Assembly (NCBI GenBank): GCA_001028025.1
Contig: LDAQ01000007.1
Span: forward strand, 1-64,000
Reading direction: 5' to 3'
DNA from: Faecalicatena fissicatena
GTDB lineage: Bacteria > Bacillota > Clostridia > Lachnospirales > Lachnospiraceae
Length of the DNA: 64,000 bases
Shown here: one piece after another, positions 18,131 through 26,476 of the stretch
Numbering within the stretch: position 1 is the first letter of the stretch
How the letters are laid out: every line of letters begins with the position of its first letter
Made by a program: the position numbers and the translations under genes
Notes under the pieces: model-generated
What the model was told of the DNA's origin: nothing
Seen by the model: only the letters and a program-made list of their open reading frames with translations
The model's database searches: none

Positions 18131-19468
18131 ATGGATAATCAGCTTTTTTGCGGAGCTGCACGTGAGAAAATAACACCGCCTGAAAACCTGCTAAAGGATC
18201 TGCGCGGACTGATGGATTCGAAATTTGGAGGGATTGTTGATGATTTGTATGTAAGGGCGATTGCGCTAAAAAGCGGAGGGAGAAGGATGCTGCTGCTTTC
18301 CTTTGATCTGGATAAGGTTCCGGACCCAAAGGAGAACCTGGAGTTTCTTGAGAAACACACCCAGGTGGAGCAGGACTACATTCTGCTGACCAGCATTCAC
18401 ACACATTCCGCTCCAGTGACCGGTGACCGTCCTTATGAAGGGCCGAACTATATAGCACGAAAACCTGCTGTAGTGCAGGAGGCTACTAAGAAATATGAGC
18501 AGCTGATTCGGAAAAAAATGCTGGCTGCTGCAAAGAAGGCTCTGGAGGGGCTCGTGCCTGCTGTCTGCGGATATGGCTATGGAAAAAGCTTTGTAAATGT
18601 AAACCGCATTGGATTATATGAAGTTGCAGAACCATCAGGAGAGGTTCAGATCCAGATTGGGACAGGTACAAATTTTGAGCGGGAAGCGGACCGTACGTTA
18701 TTTGTTATGAAATTCGAGACTTTGGAAGGGAAGCCTCTTGCTTACTTTATGAATTATCCTGTTCATAATACCGTTATGATATTAAATGGGTGCGGGAAAG
18801 AAGGAAAAGTGGGGATTACCAGTGATCTGGGGGGGAATGTAAGCAAATATATGGAAAAGGCGTATGAAGGCTGTGTAGCCATGTGGACCAGCGGTGCAGC
18901 AGGGGATCTCAATCCGGTTATGTCAAACCAGGTTTACAGGGAAGACTTCGCAGGCGGTGTACCTGTTGAGTATTATGAAAAAGAGGGCAGTGTTGCCTTA
19001 TCTATGCTAAAGACTTTGACGGCGCATCATTTTGCAGATATCCGCAGAACAGCCAGGAAGATTCAGAATACAAGGCAGGACATTGAGCTTTCTGCCGGTA
19101 TGAAATGGACAGTTACACCGGGAAAAGAAAAAGATGGGAACCCGGTTCCATATAAAGTACGTGTTCACAAGCTGCGTATAGGGACGGTAGTTCTTATGGG
19201 ATTCAGCGGCGAATTATATTCCGGCCTGGGAAAGGAGCTGAAGCAGAGAAGCGGTGAACAGAATCTGATTCTTGTGAACCATGATGCCAGCCTTCTTTAT
19301 AATACGGGATATATCTATGGAGATGAAATTTTCGCCCTGAAGGAGCAATATGTGGGCGAAATTGTCGGAATGAACCACACATGGCTCCAACCGGGCTATA
19401 TTGCGGATTCTCTTGCAGAATGCATAGATGAATTATTAGAGGCGCAGCCGGAAAAAGGGCCGGAATAA
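18131..19468 (+). CDS. Neutral/alkaline ceramidase-fold hydrolase, divergent
   Basis: A 445-aa protein resembling the N-terminal catalytic domain of neutral/alkaline non-lysosomal ceramidases, which are zinc amidases. The N-terminus FCGAAREKITPP, THTHS-type motif (H90, H92), NYPVHNT (H212), SDLGG (D232) and GDLNP (258-262) align with the metal and active-site regions. In true ceramidases the last motif is GDVSPN with a nucleophilic serine; here that position is asparagine (N261), so the chemistry probably differs. There is no signal peptide, so the protein is cytoplasmic. It sits just after the importer genes and probably acts on the imported compound, perhaps on an amide or ester bond. Confidence 0.75.
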   Translation: MDNQLFCGAAREKITPPENLLKDLRGLMDSKFGGIVDDLYVRAIALKSGGRRMLLLSFDLDKVPDPKENLEFLEKHTQVEQDYILLTSIHTHSAPVTGDRPYEGPNYIARKPAVVQEATKKYEQLIRKKMLAAAKKALEGLVPAVCGYGYGKSFVNVNRIGLYEVAEPSGEVQIQIGTGTNFEREADRTLFVMKFETLEGKPLAYFMNYPVHNTVMILNGCGKEGKVGITSDLGGNVSKYMEKAYEGCVAMWTSGAAGDLNPVMSNQVYREDFAGGVPVEYYEKEGSVALSMLKTLTAHHFADIRRTARKIQNTRQDIELSAGMKWTVTPGKEKDGNPVPYKVRVHKLRIGTVVLMGFSGELYSGLGKELKQRSGEQNLILVNHDASLLYNTGYIYGDEIFALKEQYVGEIVGMNHTWLQPGYIADSLAECIDELLEAQPEKGPE

Positions 19469-19505
19469 TCAATTTAGAAGGAAAGCAACAGGAGATAGAA
19501 GAAGG

Positions 19506-20387
19506 ATGAATGACCATAAGATTTCAAGGAAAATAGAACAATACATAAAGAAAAAGCTCTTTGATATTCCCTACTGCAGCCAATCTCCCTCTCAAATATT
19601 GGATATCTGGTATCCCAATAGAGAGGGCCCCAAGCCATATCCTGTCATTGTTCACTTTCATGGCGGAGGTTTCGCCATGGGCGGTCACCGTGAAGACAGT
19701 TTAGAACCAATGCTCAGGGCAGCAGACCGGGGATATGCAGTGGTAAGCGTGGAGTACAGAAAGAGCGGGGAGGCCCGCTTTCCGGCTATGCTTTATGATG
19801 CAAAAGCGGCGGTACGGTTTTTAAAATATCATGCTGATGAGTACAATTTAGACGCAGGCAGAATTGCATTATGGGGGCCGTCCGCAGGCGGCTGGATTGC
19901 CGCAATGACAGCATTGACACCGGGGAATCCGGCCTTTGAAGCAGTGGAAATGGGAAATGCAGGGGTTGACAGCAGCGTTGCCGCAGTCGTTGACTGGTGC
20001 GGGCCCTGCGGCGGATTTCTGGAAATGGATGAAGCATATAAGAAAAGCCGCGTGGGTAAACCAGAACACAATCTTGCAGATTCGGGGGAGTCATTGCTTC
20101 TTGGAGCTCAGCTTGAGCAAGTGCCGGAATTAGTACGGATGGCAGATCCCTGTGTTTACGTGAATAAAGATATGCCTCCGTTTCTCATTATGCATGGTGC
20201 TCAGGATGCCATTGTACCTGTAGAGCAGTCGATTCGGTTCGCGGAAACTATCTGTAAAATTGCGGGAGAAGACCGGGCAGAATTGTTTATAGCGGATGAA
20301 GCTCCGCATCATGGGCGGAAATGGTGGCATGAGGACTGGGTTTCGGATATGGTTTTAGATTACCTGGACAGAACACTGCGGCAGTAA
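19506..20387 (+). CDS. Alpha/beta hydrolase, esterase/lipase (HSL-like)
   Basis: A 293-aa cytoplasmic alpha/beta hydrolase of the BD-FAE/hormone-sensitive lipase-like group. The oxyanion motif is HGGG at residues 52-55, the nucleophile is S126 in GPSAGG, and the probable acid and histidine are D234 in HGAQDAIVP and H268 or H269 in EAPHHGRKW. It probably cleaves an ester of a small organic compound. It lies between the ceramidase-fold protein and the lactonase with short gaps, in the same direction as the importer. The combination suggests stepwise trimming of an imported ester or amide conjugate. Confidence 0.9.
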   Translation: MNDHKISRKIEQYIKKKLFDIPYCSQSPSQILDIWYPNREGPKPYPVIVHFHGGGFAMGGHREDSLEPMLRAADRGYAVVSVEYRKSGEARFPAMLYDAKAAVRFLKYHADEYNLDAGRIALWGPSAGGWIAAMTALTPGNPAFEAVEMGNAGVDSSVAAVVDWCGPCGGFLEMDEAYKKSRVGKPEHNLADSGESLLLGAQLEQVPELVRMADPCVYVNKDMPPFLIMHGAQDAIVPVEQSIRFAETICKIAGEDRAELFIADEAPHHGRKWWHEDWVSDMVLDYLDRTLRQ

Positions 20388-20436
20388 CAGACAGATTCTG
20401 ATACTGCATAGAACTAAAAAAGGAGGACTTGAATTT

Positions 20437-21645
20437 ATGTCCAAAAAAGTATATACAATTGTGGGAAATTGGGGCTTTGCACCTGCGCCAAAAGGAATTT
20501 CCACATTTCACTATAATATGGAGGAGGGGATTCTTGAGGCAATTGAGACGGTACATCCGGATATTGCGGCCGGGCAGCTGTGCCTGGACACGGAGAGAAT
20601 GATTCTCTATGCGGTGAACGAATGCGGAGAACGCAGGGGAGAGATCGGAGGAGGCGGATATGTGCTGTCTTTTTCCATTGACCCGGAAACGGGAAAACTG
20701 TCGCTTATGAATGAACAGCCATCCCTCTCACCAGAGCCATCCTATCTCTGTATGAGCCGGAATAAAAAATACCTGATTACATGCCACTGTGCAGATCCCT
20801 GGCATGTAACAAAAATCGTGCGGCAGGATGACGGCAGCTATAGCAATGAAGTGCTTTTTGACGATACGGCACTGGTCTTATTCCCAATTCTGGAAGACGG
20901 GACAATCGGACCACCCTGCGATGTGATGATTACAGAGGGAAACGGAGGGATCGGGCCGAATTCGCAGCGAAATGTGGATCCTGTGACAAACCATATACAG
21001 ATGGTAGAAGTGATCTCCAGGCTGCACGCTGTCATTGGAGCTCCGGGAAAGAATTTTTTTGTGGCCTGCGATAAGGGGATGGATAAGCTGATCACGTTCC
21101 AGGTAGATGAGGAGAAAGGAAAACTGGTAAAGCTGGACGATTACACAGTAGAAGAAGTGGCAAGCTTTCCACGGTACGGTGCTTTCCACCCAGTCCTTCC
21201 GGTATTCTACTCTAATAATGAGAACCTGGCACTGCTGAATTGTTTCCGCTATGACGAACACGGCAAGCTGGAACTATTTGACAAGATCTCCCTGCTGTTT
21301 GAAGAAGTTGGGATGATAGATGGAAAACCAGTCGGAGCGCAGGATATACTGGTGCACCCCAATGGAAAGACACTGTATGTAACCCTGTGCGGGCTGAATG
21401 ATATTGTTACGGTAACCCTGGATGAGGAGGGCAGGCCGAAGCTGAGACAGCATATCAAAAGCGAAGGGAATCTGCCGAGAGGAATCTGCCTGTCTCCGGA
21501 TGAAAGATTTTTACTGTCAGGAAATATGGTCTCAGGAGACATAACGGTGTTCAAAGTACTGGATGACGGAACCCTTGAATATACGGGAATGAAGTATGAT
21601 GCAGTGTCGCCTTCGGCGATCCGGATGCTGGTAGTAGAAGAGTAA
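20437..21645 (+). CDS. Lactonase family protein (YbhE/6-phosphogluconolactonase-like beta-propeller)
   Basis: A 402-aa protein of the seven-bladed beta-propeller lactonase family (Lactonase PF10282 group, as in YbhE and muconate cycloisomerase-like lactonases). Repeated blade sequences are visible, for example LSFSIDPETGKLSLMNEQPS, HPNGKTLYVTLCGLNDIV and LSPDERFLLSGNMVSGDITVFKV. There is no signal peptide. A strong AGGAGG precedes the ATG. It probably opens a lactone formed in the pathway encoded by this operon; a sugar-phosphate role is also possible, but the neighbours favour a specialised substrate. Confidence 0.87.
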   Translation: MSKKVYTIVGNWGFAPAPKGISTFHYNMEEGILEAIETVHPDIAAGQLCLDTERMILYAVNECGERRGEIGGGGYVLSFSIDPETGKLSLMNEQPSLSPEPSYLCMSRNKKYLITCHCADPWHVTKIVRQDDGSYSNEVLFDDTALVLFPILEDGTIGPPCDVMITEGNGGIGPNSQRNVDPVTNHIQMVEVISRLHAVIGAPGKNFFVACDKGMDKLITFQVDEEKGKLVKLDDYTVEEVASFPRYGAFHPVLPVFYSNNENLALLNCFRYDEHGKLELFDKISLLFEEVGMIDGKPVGAQDILVHPNGKTLYVTLCGLNDIVTVTLDEEGRPKLRQHIKSEGNLPRGICLSPDERFLLSGNMVSGDITVFKVLDDGTLEYTGMKYDAVSPSAIRMLVVEE

Positions 21646-21702
21646 ATATAGGGAAACAGGAATAAAAGAGCATTTATAAATAAAAGAAAGAAGGATATAG
21701 AT

Positions 21703-22542
21703 ATGAGTTATTCAAAATTACCTGAATTATTTGCAGAGGAAAAAGCAATGCCGCTGGCAAAATATTATTATGATTACCCGATGAAAGATCTGCCGGAGGA
21801 ATTAAAGCGTCAAATTTTCGGACCACCTATGGATACAGAAGATGCGGTAAAGCCGGAGAATTTTCTGGATTGGCTGAAACCATGCAGAGAGTATGAAAAG
21901 GTCGAAAACGGATACTGTATGCTGGAGGATGGAACCGGATATATCTGCACTTATATGAAAATACCGGAATCAATTGAGGCGAAAAAGATCTTCTGGTACC
22001 TGAACTGGCTGAATGTCCATTCAAAAAGTATGGTACTTGGACATGGAAATCTGAGATACAAAATCTGGAACCCGGCAGACCATTGGGATCACTATTTCGT
22101 GAACTGGACAGACAAGTCCGATGGAATCCATACGACAGAAAGCCTGGATCTTGGAGAAGGTGACAGAAAGTATAATACAATCCGGCATTCTTTTCAGCTG
22201 AGGGAATTTGGCCTGACCGATGAAAGGATCGAAGAAATCAAAGCATCTGGATGTAATGTAAATGAAACCTCGGACTGGGAGTCTTTTGATGAACCGGGAG
22301 CCCACCTGACACTTGGACAGATCCGTCCCTGCCCTGATGGAGGATATGAAAGAAGGTCTGTGGAGTGGATTGGATGGCGTCCGGCAAAAGGGGGCAAGCT
22401 CATCCGCGAAACACGTACGAAATGCGACGAAGACTATTTACGCAAGGTGGCTTACCATACTCTGCTGGAATGGCATCATCTTATGGATTATATCAATGAT
22501 TTATACGAAGAATACCATGACCAGCCAATCGATGCGGACTGA
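21703..22542 (+). CDS. DAPG/phloretin hydrolase-like C-C bond hydrolase
   Basis: A 279-aa protein resembling the 2,4-diacetylphloroglucinol hydrolase PhlG and the phloretin hydrolase of Eubacterium ramulus, which are zinc enzymes that cut a C-C bond between a phloroglucinol ring and an acyl chain. Candidate metal ligands are H114 or H127/H130, E146, and the HxxxE pair H252/E256 in YHTLLEW. Length fits the roughly 270-290 aa family. The stop overlaps the start of the MATE gene by one base. The substrate is not certain; an acylated phenol is the natural guess. If correct, phloroglucinol-type and phenylpropionate-type products would result, matching the exporters downstream. Confidence 0.75.
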   Translation: MSYSKLPELFAEEKAMPLAKYYYDYPMKDLPEELKRQIFGPPMDTEDAVKPENFLDWLKPCREYEKVENGYCMLEDGTGYICTYMKIPESIEAKKIFWYLNWLNVHSKSMVLGHGNLRYKIWNPADHWDHYFVNWTDKSDGIHTTESLDLGEGDRKYNTIRHSFQLREFGLTDERIEEIKASGCNVNETSDWESFDEPGAHLTLGQIRPCPDGGYERRSVEWIGWRPAKGGKLIRETRTKCDEDYLRKVAYHTLLEWHHLMDYINDLYEEYHDQPIDAD

Positions 22543-23900
22543 TGGCATATTTGATTTATCCGGACAGGAAGTTTTACAAAGAGGTGGCAATCATTGCGAT
22601 TCCGGTGGCTTTACAGGGATTGATTACAATAGGGGTCAATATTGCCGACACCCTGATGATCGGTATGCTGGGTGAGAGGCAGTTATCCGCAGCATCACTG
22701 GCGACGCAGTACCTGAATATGTTCCACAGCTTTTGTATGGGGCTTAGTATGGGGGCTTCCGTACTCGCCTCCCGGTACTGGGGAATGAAAGAACTCCGTT
22801 CCCTGAAGAAAACCATTACGATTATGTTTCGGTGCTGCCTTTTGATGGTGCTGTTTTTTACAGCATCGACACTTCTGATCCCGGACCAGATTATGTATAT
22901 GTATACGGGAGAGACGGATGTGATTGCATATGGGGTGCAATATTTAAAATATTGTACCTGGAGCTATCTCTTTTACGGGATGTCATTAACAACAACGATC
23001 ATCCTGCGCAGTATGAAAAAGGTAAAATTCCCTTTATTTGTGTCTGTTCTGTCGTTTCTCATCAATATTGCAGGAAACTATATCCTGATGTTTGGAAAAC
23101 TGGGAGTTCCTGCAATGGGAATAAGCGGGGCGGCATTGAGTACGCTTTTCGTGCGGATTTTTGAGTTTATTATGATATGCGGCTATTTATTTACAGTCGA
23201 GAACGTACTGAAATTCCGGATGAAAGACTTATTTATGAAGACAGGGGATCTTTTCCCGGAATATATCAGAATCGGATTTCCGGTGCTGGTCAGCGATATT
23301 GTACTGGCGCTTGGAAACAACGTGGTTATGATGATTATCGGACGTCTGGGCGCTGCATTTGTAGCAGCAAATGCAATTACTGCGGTTGTAGACCGGTTAT
23401 GCAATATATTCATAATGGGTGTATCACAGGGAAGCGCTGTTATGACCGGCAATACTTTAGGGCGTGGAGAAACGGAAAATGTGGAACGCCAGGGCTGGGC
23501 TTTTCTCGGTATCGGGATCGTGCTGGGGCTGGCATCCGCGGTAATACTGCTGATTATAAAAGAGCCGGTCATACATATCTACCGGCTGTCGGAGGAGACG
23601 GCAGATATAACGAGACAGCTTTTATGGGCCATGAGCCTGATGGTAATCTTTCTCTCTGCCAATCACATTCTGACAAAAGGCGCACTGCGTGGAGGCGGTG
23701 ACACAAAAGTATTGATGGTTGCAGACAATATCTTTCTCTGGGTGGTATCTATTCCATTAGGATTTATAGCAGGATTACTGCTCCATTGTCCGCCTTTCTG
23801 GGTCTATGTGTGCTTGAAGATGGAGAATCCGCTGAAAACGGTATGGTGCATTCTCCGGCTGAAAAGTAAGAAATGGATTAAAAAAATAAATGCAGTATAA
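22542..23900 (+). CDS. MATE family efflux transporter
   Basis: A 452-aa MATE pump with about twelve membrane segments. The N-terminal half contains IAIPVALQGLITIGVNIADTLM and LGERQLSAASLA, and the second half repeats the pattern (IGFPVLVSDIVLALGNNVVM and LGAAFVAANAITAVVDR by key residues). It starts on the last base of the preceding hydrolase stop, so the two are translationally coupled. That coupling suggests it exports a product or the toxic substrate of that enzyme. It is only distantly like the MATE protein at 1511-2851. Confidence 0.92.
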   Translation: MAYLIYPDRKFYKEVAIIAIPVALQGLITIGVNIADTLMIGMLGERQLSAASLATQYLNMFHSFCMGLSMGASVLASRYWGMKELRSLKKTITIMFRCCLLMVLFFTASTLLIPDQIMYMYTGETDVIAYGVQYLKYCTWSYLFYGMSLTTTIILRSMKKVKFPLFVSVLSFLINIAGNYILMFGKLGVPAMGISGAALSTLFVRIFEFIMICGYLFTVENVLKFRMKDLFMKTGDLFPEYIRIGFPVLVSDIVLALGNNVVMMIIGRLGAAFVAANAITAVVDRLCNIFIMGVSQGSAVMTGNTLGRGETENVERQGWAFLGIGIVLGLASAVILLIIKEPVIHIYRLSEETADITRQLLWAMSLMVIFLSANHILTKGALRGGGDTKVLMVADNIFLWVVSIPLGFIAGLLLHCPPFWVYVCLKMENPLKTVWCILRLKSKKWIKKINAV

Positions 23901-23912
23901 AGGAGCAAGTAT

Positions 23913-24515
23913 ATGGATGGATATGTAACAGCCGCCGATCGCAGAGAGCAGCCTGGGCAAAAAGCGGACACTGCCGGCCAAAAGAAACTAAATCTAAGAA
24001 TAGGAAATCAGGAGATCCGAATAGGCGCAGGAATTATTGTCTGCCTTTTTCTCTCTCATTTTGTACCACAGATACAGCGCCTGGCGGCGTGTACTGCTGT
24101 AGTAATGTGTACCCAGGAAATCAGCCAGGCCACACTAAAATCCGGCCTGATGCGTCTGAAAGGGGTTATCTGCGGCGGAGTGGCAGGCATAGCCGTTGTC
24201 CTCCTGGATAATGTGATACGAGTAGATTCTGTATTTTTTGTCCTTTGCGGCATTGGGATTGTGTTGAACCTGTTTCTATGCAGGAGGCTGCATATGCCGC
24301 CGGTAACGGACCGGGTCAGTGCAATTACATTCTGCCTGGTGGTTCTGCTGGCAGAAGGGAATGGCAGGATCTTCTACGCCATCAGCCGTTTTGCAGGAAC
24401 TTTAGTGGGAGCATTGACTGCACTCATCATAACAGCACTCTGGTGCACAGTCAAAAAGAAGGTAAAAGGCAGCAGCCAGCATGAAACAAAAGAATGCTCC
24501 GATGAAACGGAATAG
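23913..24515 (+). CDS. FUSC-like aromatic acid exporter family membrane protein
   Basis: A 200-aa membrane protein with about five or six segments between residues 30 and 185. The sequence RLAACTAVVMCTQEISQATLKSG followed by RLKGVICGGVAGIAVVLL (each quoted by key residues) resembles the membrane domain of FUSC/ArAE-type aromatic acid exporters. It is shorter than full AaeB-type proteins and lacks their soluble domain. AGGAG precedes the ATG, 12 bases after the MATE stop. The context, after a phloretin-hydrolase-like gene, fits export of an aromatic acid, but the family assignment is moderate. Confidence 0.65.
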   Translation: MDGYVTAADRREQPGQKADTAGQKKLNLRIGNQEIRIGAGIIVCLFLSHFVPQIQRLAACTAVVMCTQEISQATLKSGLMRLKGVICGGVAGIAVVLLDNVIRVDSVFFVLCGIGIVLNLFLCRRLHMPPVTDRVSAITFCLVVLLAEGNGRIFYAISRFAGTLVGALTALIITALWCTVKKKVKGSSQHETKECSDETE

Positions 24516-24605
24516 ACAGTTTCAGATAATATATGTATAATGAAGTAAAATGCAGCAATCCATAGAAGCAATTGGAAAGTACATACAAAAAAGAGGTGTG
24601 AAAAG

Positions 24606-25100
24606 ATGTTTGGGAGCAATAAAGAAACGGCAGATCAGGCAGAAGCAACCCGTTCCAATGCGGTTGTCAGAAAGGAAAATTCCATCATTAAAATCTACGG
24701 ACAGCCAGTTCTTCCGGCACTGACCAGAATCATCTTCTGGCTTATGATTGTTCTGGTGGCCGCCATGCTCCTCGTAGATATCAACGCATTCGCCCGCTAT
24801 GATATCCATCTGGGGATCGGGCATCTAATCAAAAACATTACCGCGACCGGTTTTTTTGGCTGGATGTTTTTCTCTTGCATAATACTACTACTAAGCTGCA
24901 CCGGAATGCACCAAAACCGGAAAGCCTTTTGGAAACGGAAGAAAGACACTGAAACCAGACAGCCAGAAGAGAGCACAAAGTCAAGAAATGAGCGGGCACT
25001 GAAACGGTTGAACGTGATGTATATACGCTATATCAAGGTTAGCCTGGTTGGCTTGGGTATCTGGTGCATAATTTATATAGCAGGTATATTCTTCATATAA
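24606..25100 (+). CDS. Uncharacterised membrane protein, three segments
   Basis: A 164-aa protein not recognised as a known family. A polar N-terminus of about 40 residues is followed by a membrane segment near residues 42-60, a second near 82-99, a highly charged stretch (about 103-137, many K, R and E), and a final segment near 143-163. It is the last gene of the co-directional hydrolase/exporter cluster and could assist the exporters. Codon use matches its neighbours. A hairpin at 25217-25239 may terminate transcription beyond it. Confidence 0.6.
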   Translation: MFGSNKETADQAEATRSNAVVRKENSIIKIYGQPVLPALTRIIFWLMIVLVAAMLLVDINAFARYDIHLGIGHLIKNITATGFFGWMFFSCIILLLSCTGMHQNRKAFWKRKKDTETRQPEESTKSRNERALKRLNVMYIRYIKVSLVGLGIWCIIYIAGIFFI

Positions 25101-25558
25101 AAACTAAGAAAACATATAAGTTCACCTCAAGATAATTCTGTCTCAAAGCCAGACTGATCTGCTGCCCCCGTTGCCCTCCCAATGTCATCAAGATAAGAAA
25201 AACGAAATATTTGTGGCAGATATGTTAATGGCATATCTGTCTATTTTAGTACGCCCGGCAAGGGCACAATCTTAAGGATTAAAGTCCCTAGTCTGCCTTA
25301 GCTTATGGAAATAGCCTGCATTCTGAGTTGAACGATCAGAAGCAAATCATTCATTTTCTTGCCAAATACTCTTTAAAATCTATCCAATTAAAAAGCACAA
25401 TCAATTATTGCAAGTAATTCAATATTTTTTTGATATTAAATTCATATCTGGTTTTTAATTTGCGAGATATAATTTCCATAACGATGAGATTGTCGGACTA
25501 ATTAAAATCTCTATTACCGCCGCGGGGTTATGGGAAAAATAATTGAGGAGTATTGTGT
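25101..25558. other. Intergenic region after the hydrolase cluster
   Basis: No gene is seen in these 458 bases. A hairpin CAGATATG/CATATCTG at 25217-25239 followed by TCTATTTT may be the terminator of the cluster. A TATAAT box lies at 25468-25473, without a convincing -35 box, and could belong to the next operon. GAGGAG at 25545-25550 is the ribosome binding site of the isomerase gene. Confidence 0.5.
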
Positions 25559-26398
25559 ATGAAAATTTGTTATAATGAGACACTGCAACATTCAAATCTT
25601 GCAAAGGATATCATGCTGTGTAAGACATATGGATATGACAGTATAGAGATTCGTATTGAATATCTTCAGGAATATCTGGAAACACATACGGTGGAAGAAC
25701 TGAAGAATTTACTTGCACAAAGCGGGCTGCGTCCGCTGGCCTTAAACTCTGTAGATAATATTAATTTCTGTACTGCGCCACAGTGGAAAGATATTCTGGG
25801 ACGATTTCTATTTGCCTGCGAAATGTGCAGAGAGCTGGATAATCCATACATTGTTGTGGTACCGACAGAGGATGAAAAATTATCAGAAAAACATCCTGAT
25901 GAAATTGCTGCTGATTCCATAGAGGTTCTGCGTACCCTCTCGGGTATTGCCACTGAATATGGGGCAAAGCTCGCTTTTGAACCTATCGGAAACCGCAGAT
26001 GGTGTGTCAGAAGCATCCGGCAGGCATCCAGAATTATAAAGGGGGTCGACCGCGACAATGTGGGGCTGACAATCGATGCAATGAATCTATACTGCTATGA
26101 CAGATTAAAAGATATGGATGATTTGCGTGAAATTCCAAAGGGGAAAATATATGTTTTCCATATAAATGATTCCATGGATGTTCCGATTGAAAAGTTAGAG
26201 CCTGAAAAACACCGTTTGTATCCGGGAGATGGTATCATACCACTGAAAAAAATTTGTCAACTCCTAAAAGAAATAGGATATACAGGACCTGCTTCTCTTG
26301 AACTGTTTAATCCTATTTTTGAGAAACTGGATCCGGAAACCTTTTTGCATGAAGGATATCTTAAAACCAGGGCTGTTCTCGATTCATTGAATGCATAA
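25559..26398 (+). CDS. TIM-barrel sugar isomerase/epimerase (xylose isomerase-like)
   Basis: A 279-aa protein of the AP endonuclease 2/xylose isomerase-like TIM-barrel superfamily (IolE, IolI, IolH and similar). Metal-ligand positions appear in LAFEPIGNRRWC (Glu), GLTIDAMNLY (Asp), FHINDSMDVP (His/Asp) and SLELFNP (Glu). It should isomerise or epimerise a keto sugar or inositol derivative. A TTG at 25553 is in frame but the ATG at 25559 is placed 8 bases after GAGGAG. It is followed by an orphan sugar-binding protein gene. A second relative lies at 49236, so the two operons may handle related sugars. Confidence 0.85.
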   Translation: MKICYNETLQHSNLAKDIMLCKTYGYDSIEIRIEYLQEYLETHTVEELKNLLAQSGLRPLALNSVDNINFCTAPQWKDILGRFLFACEMCRELDNPYIVVVPTEDEKLSEKHPDEIAADSIEVLRTLSGIATEYGAKLAFEPIGNRRWCVRSIRQASRIIKGVDRDNVGLTIDAMNLYCYDRLKDMDDLREIPKGKIYVFHINDSMDVPIEKLEPEKHRLYPGDGIIPLKKICQLLKEIGYTGPASLELFNPIFEKLDPETFLHEGYLKTRAVLDSLNA

Positions 26399-26476
26399 GC
26401 AAAATGTCAAATCCAATTCTAAGAAATAAAACAGATAATTACTAAATAATTATTGTAAAAACCAGGAGGTATGAAA

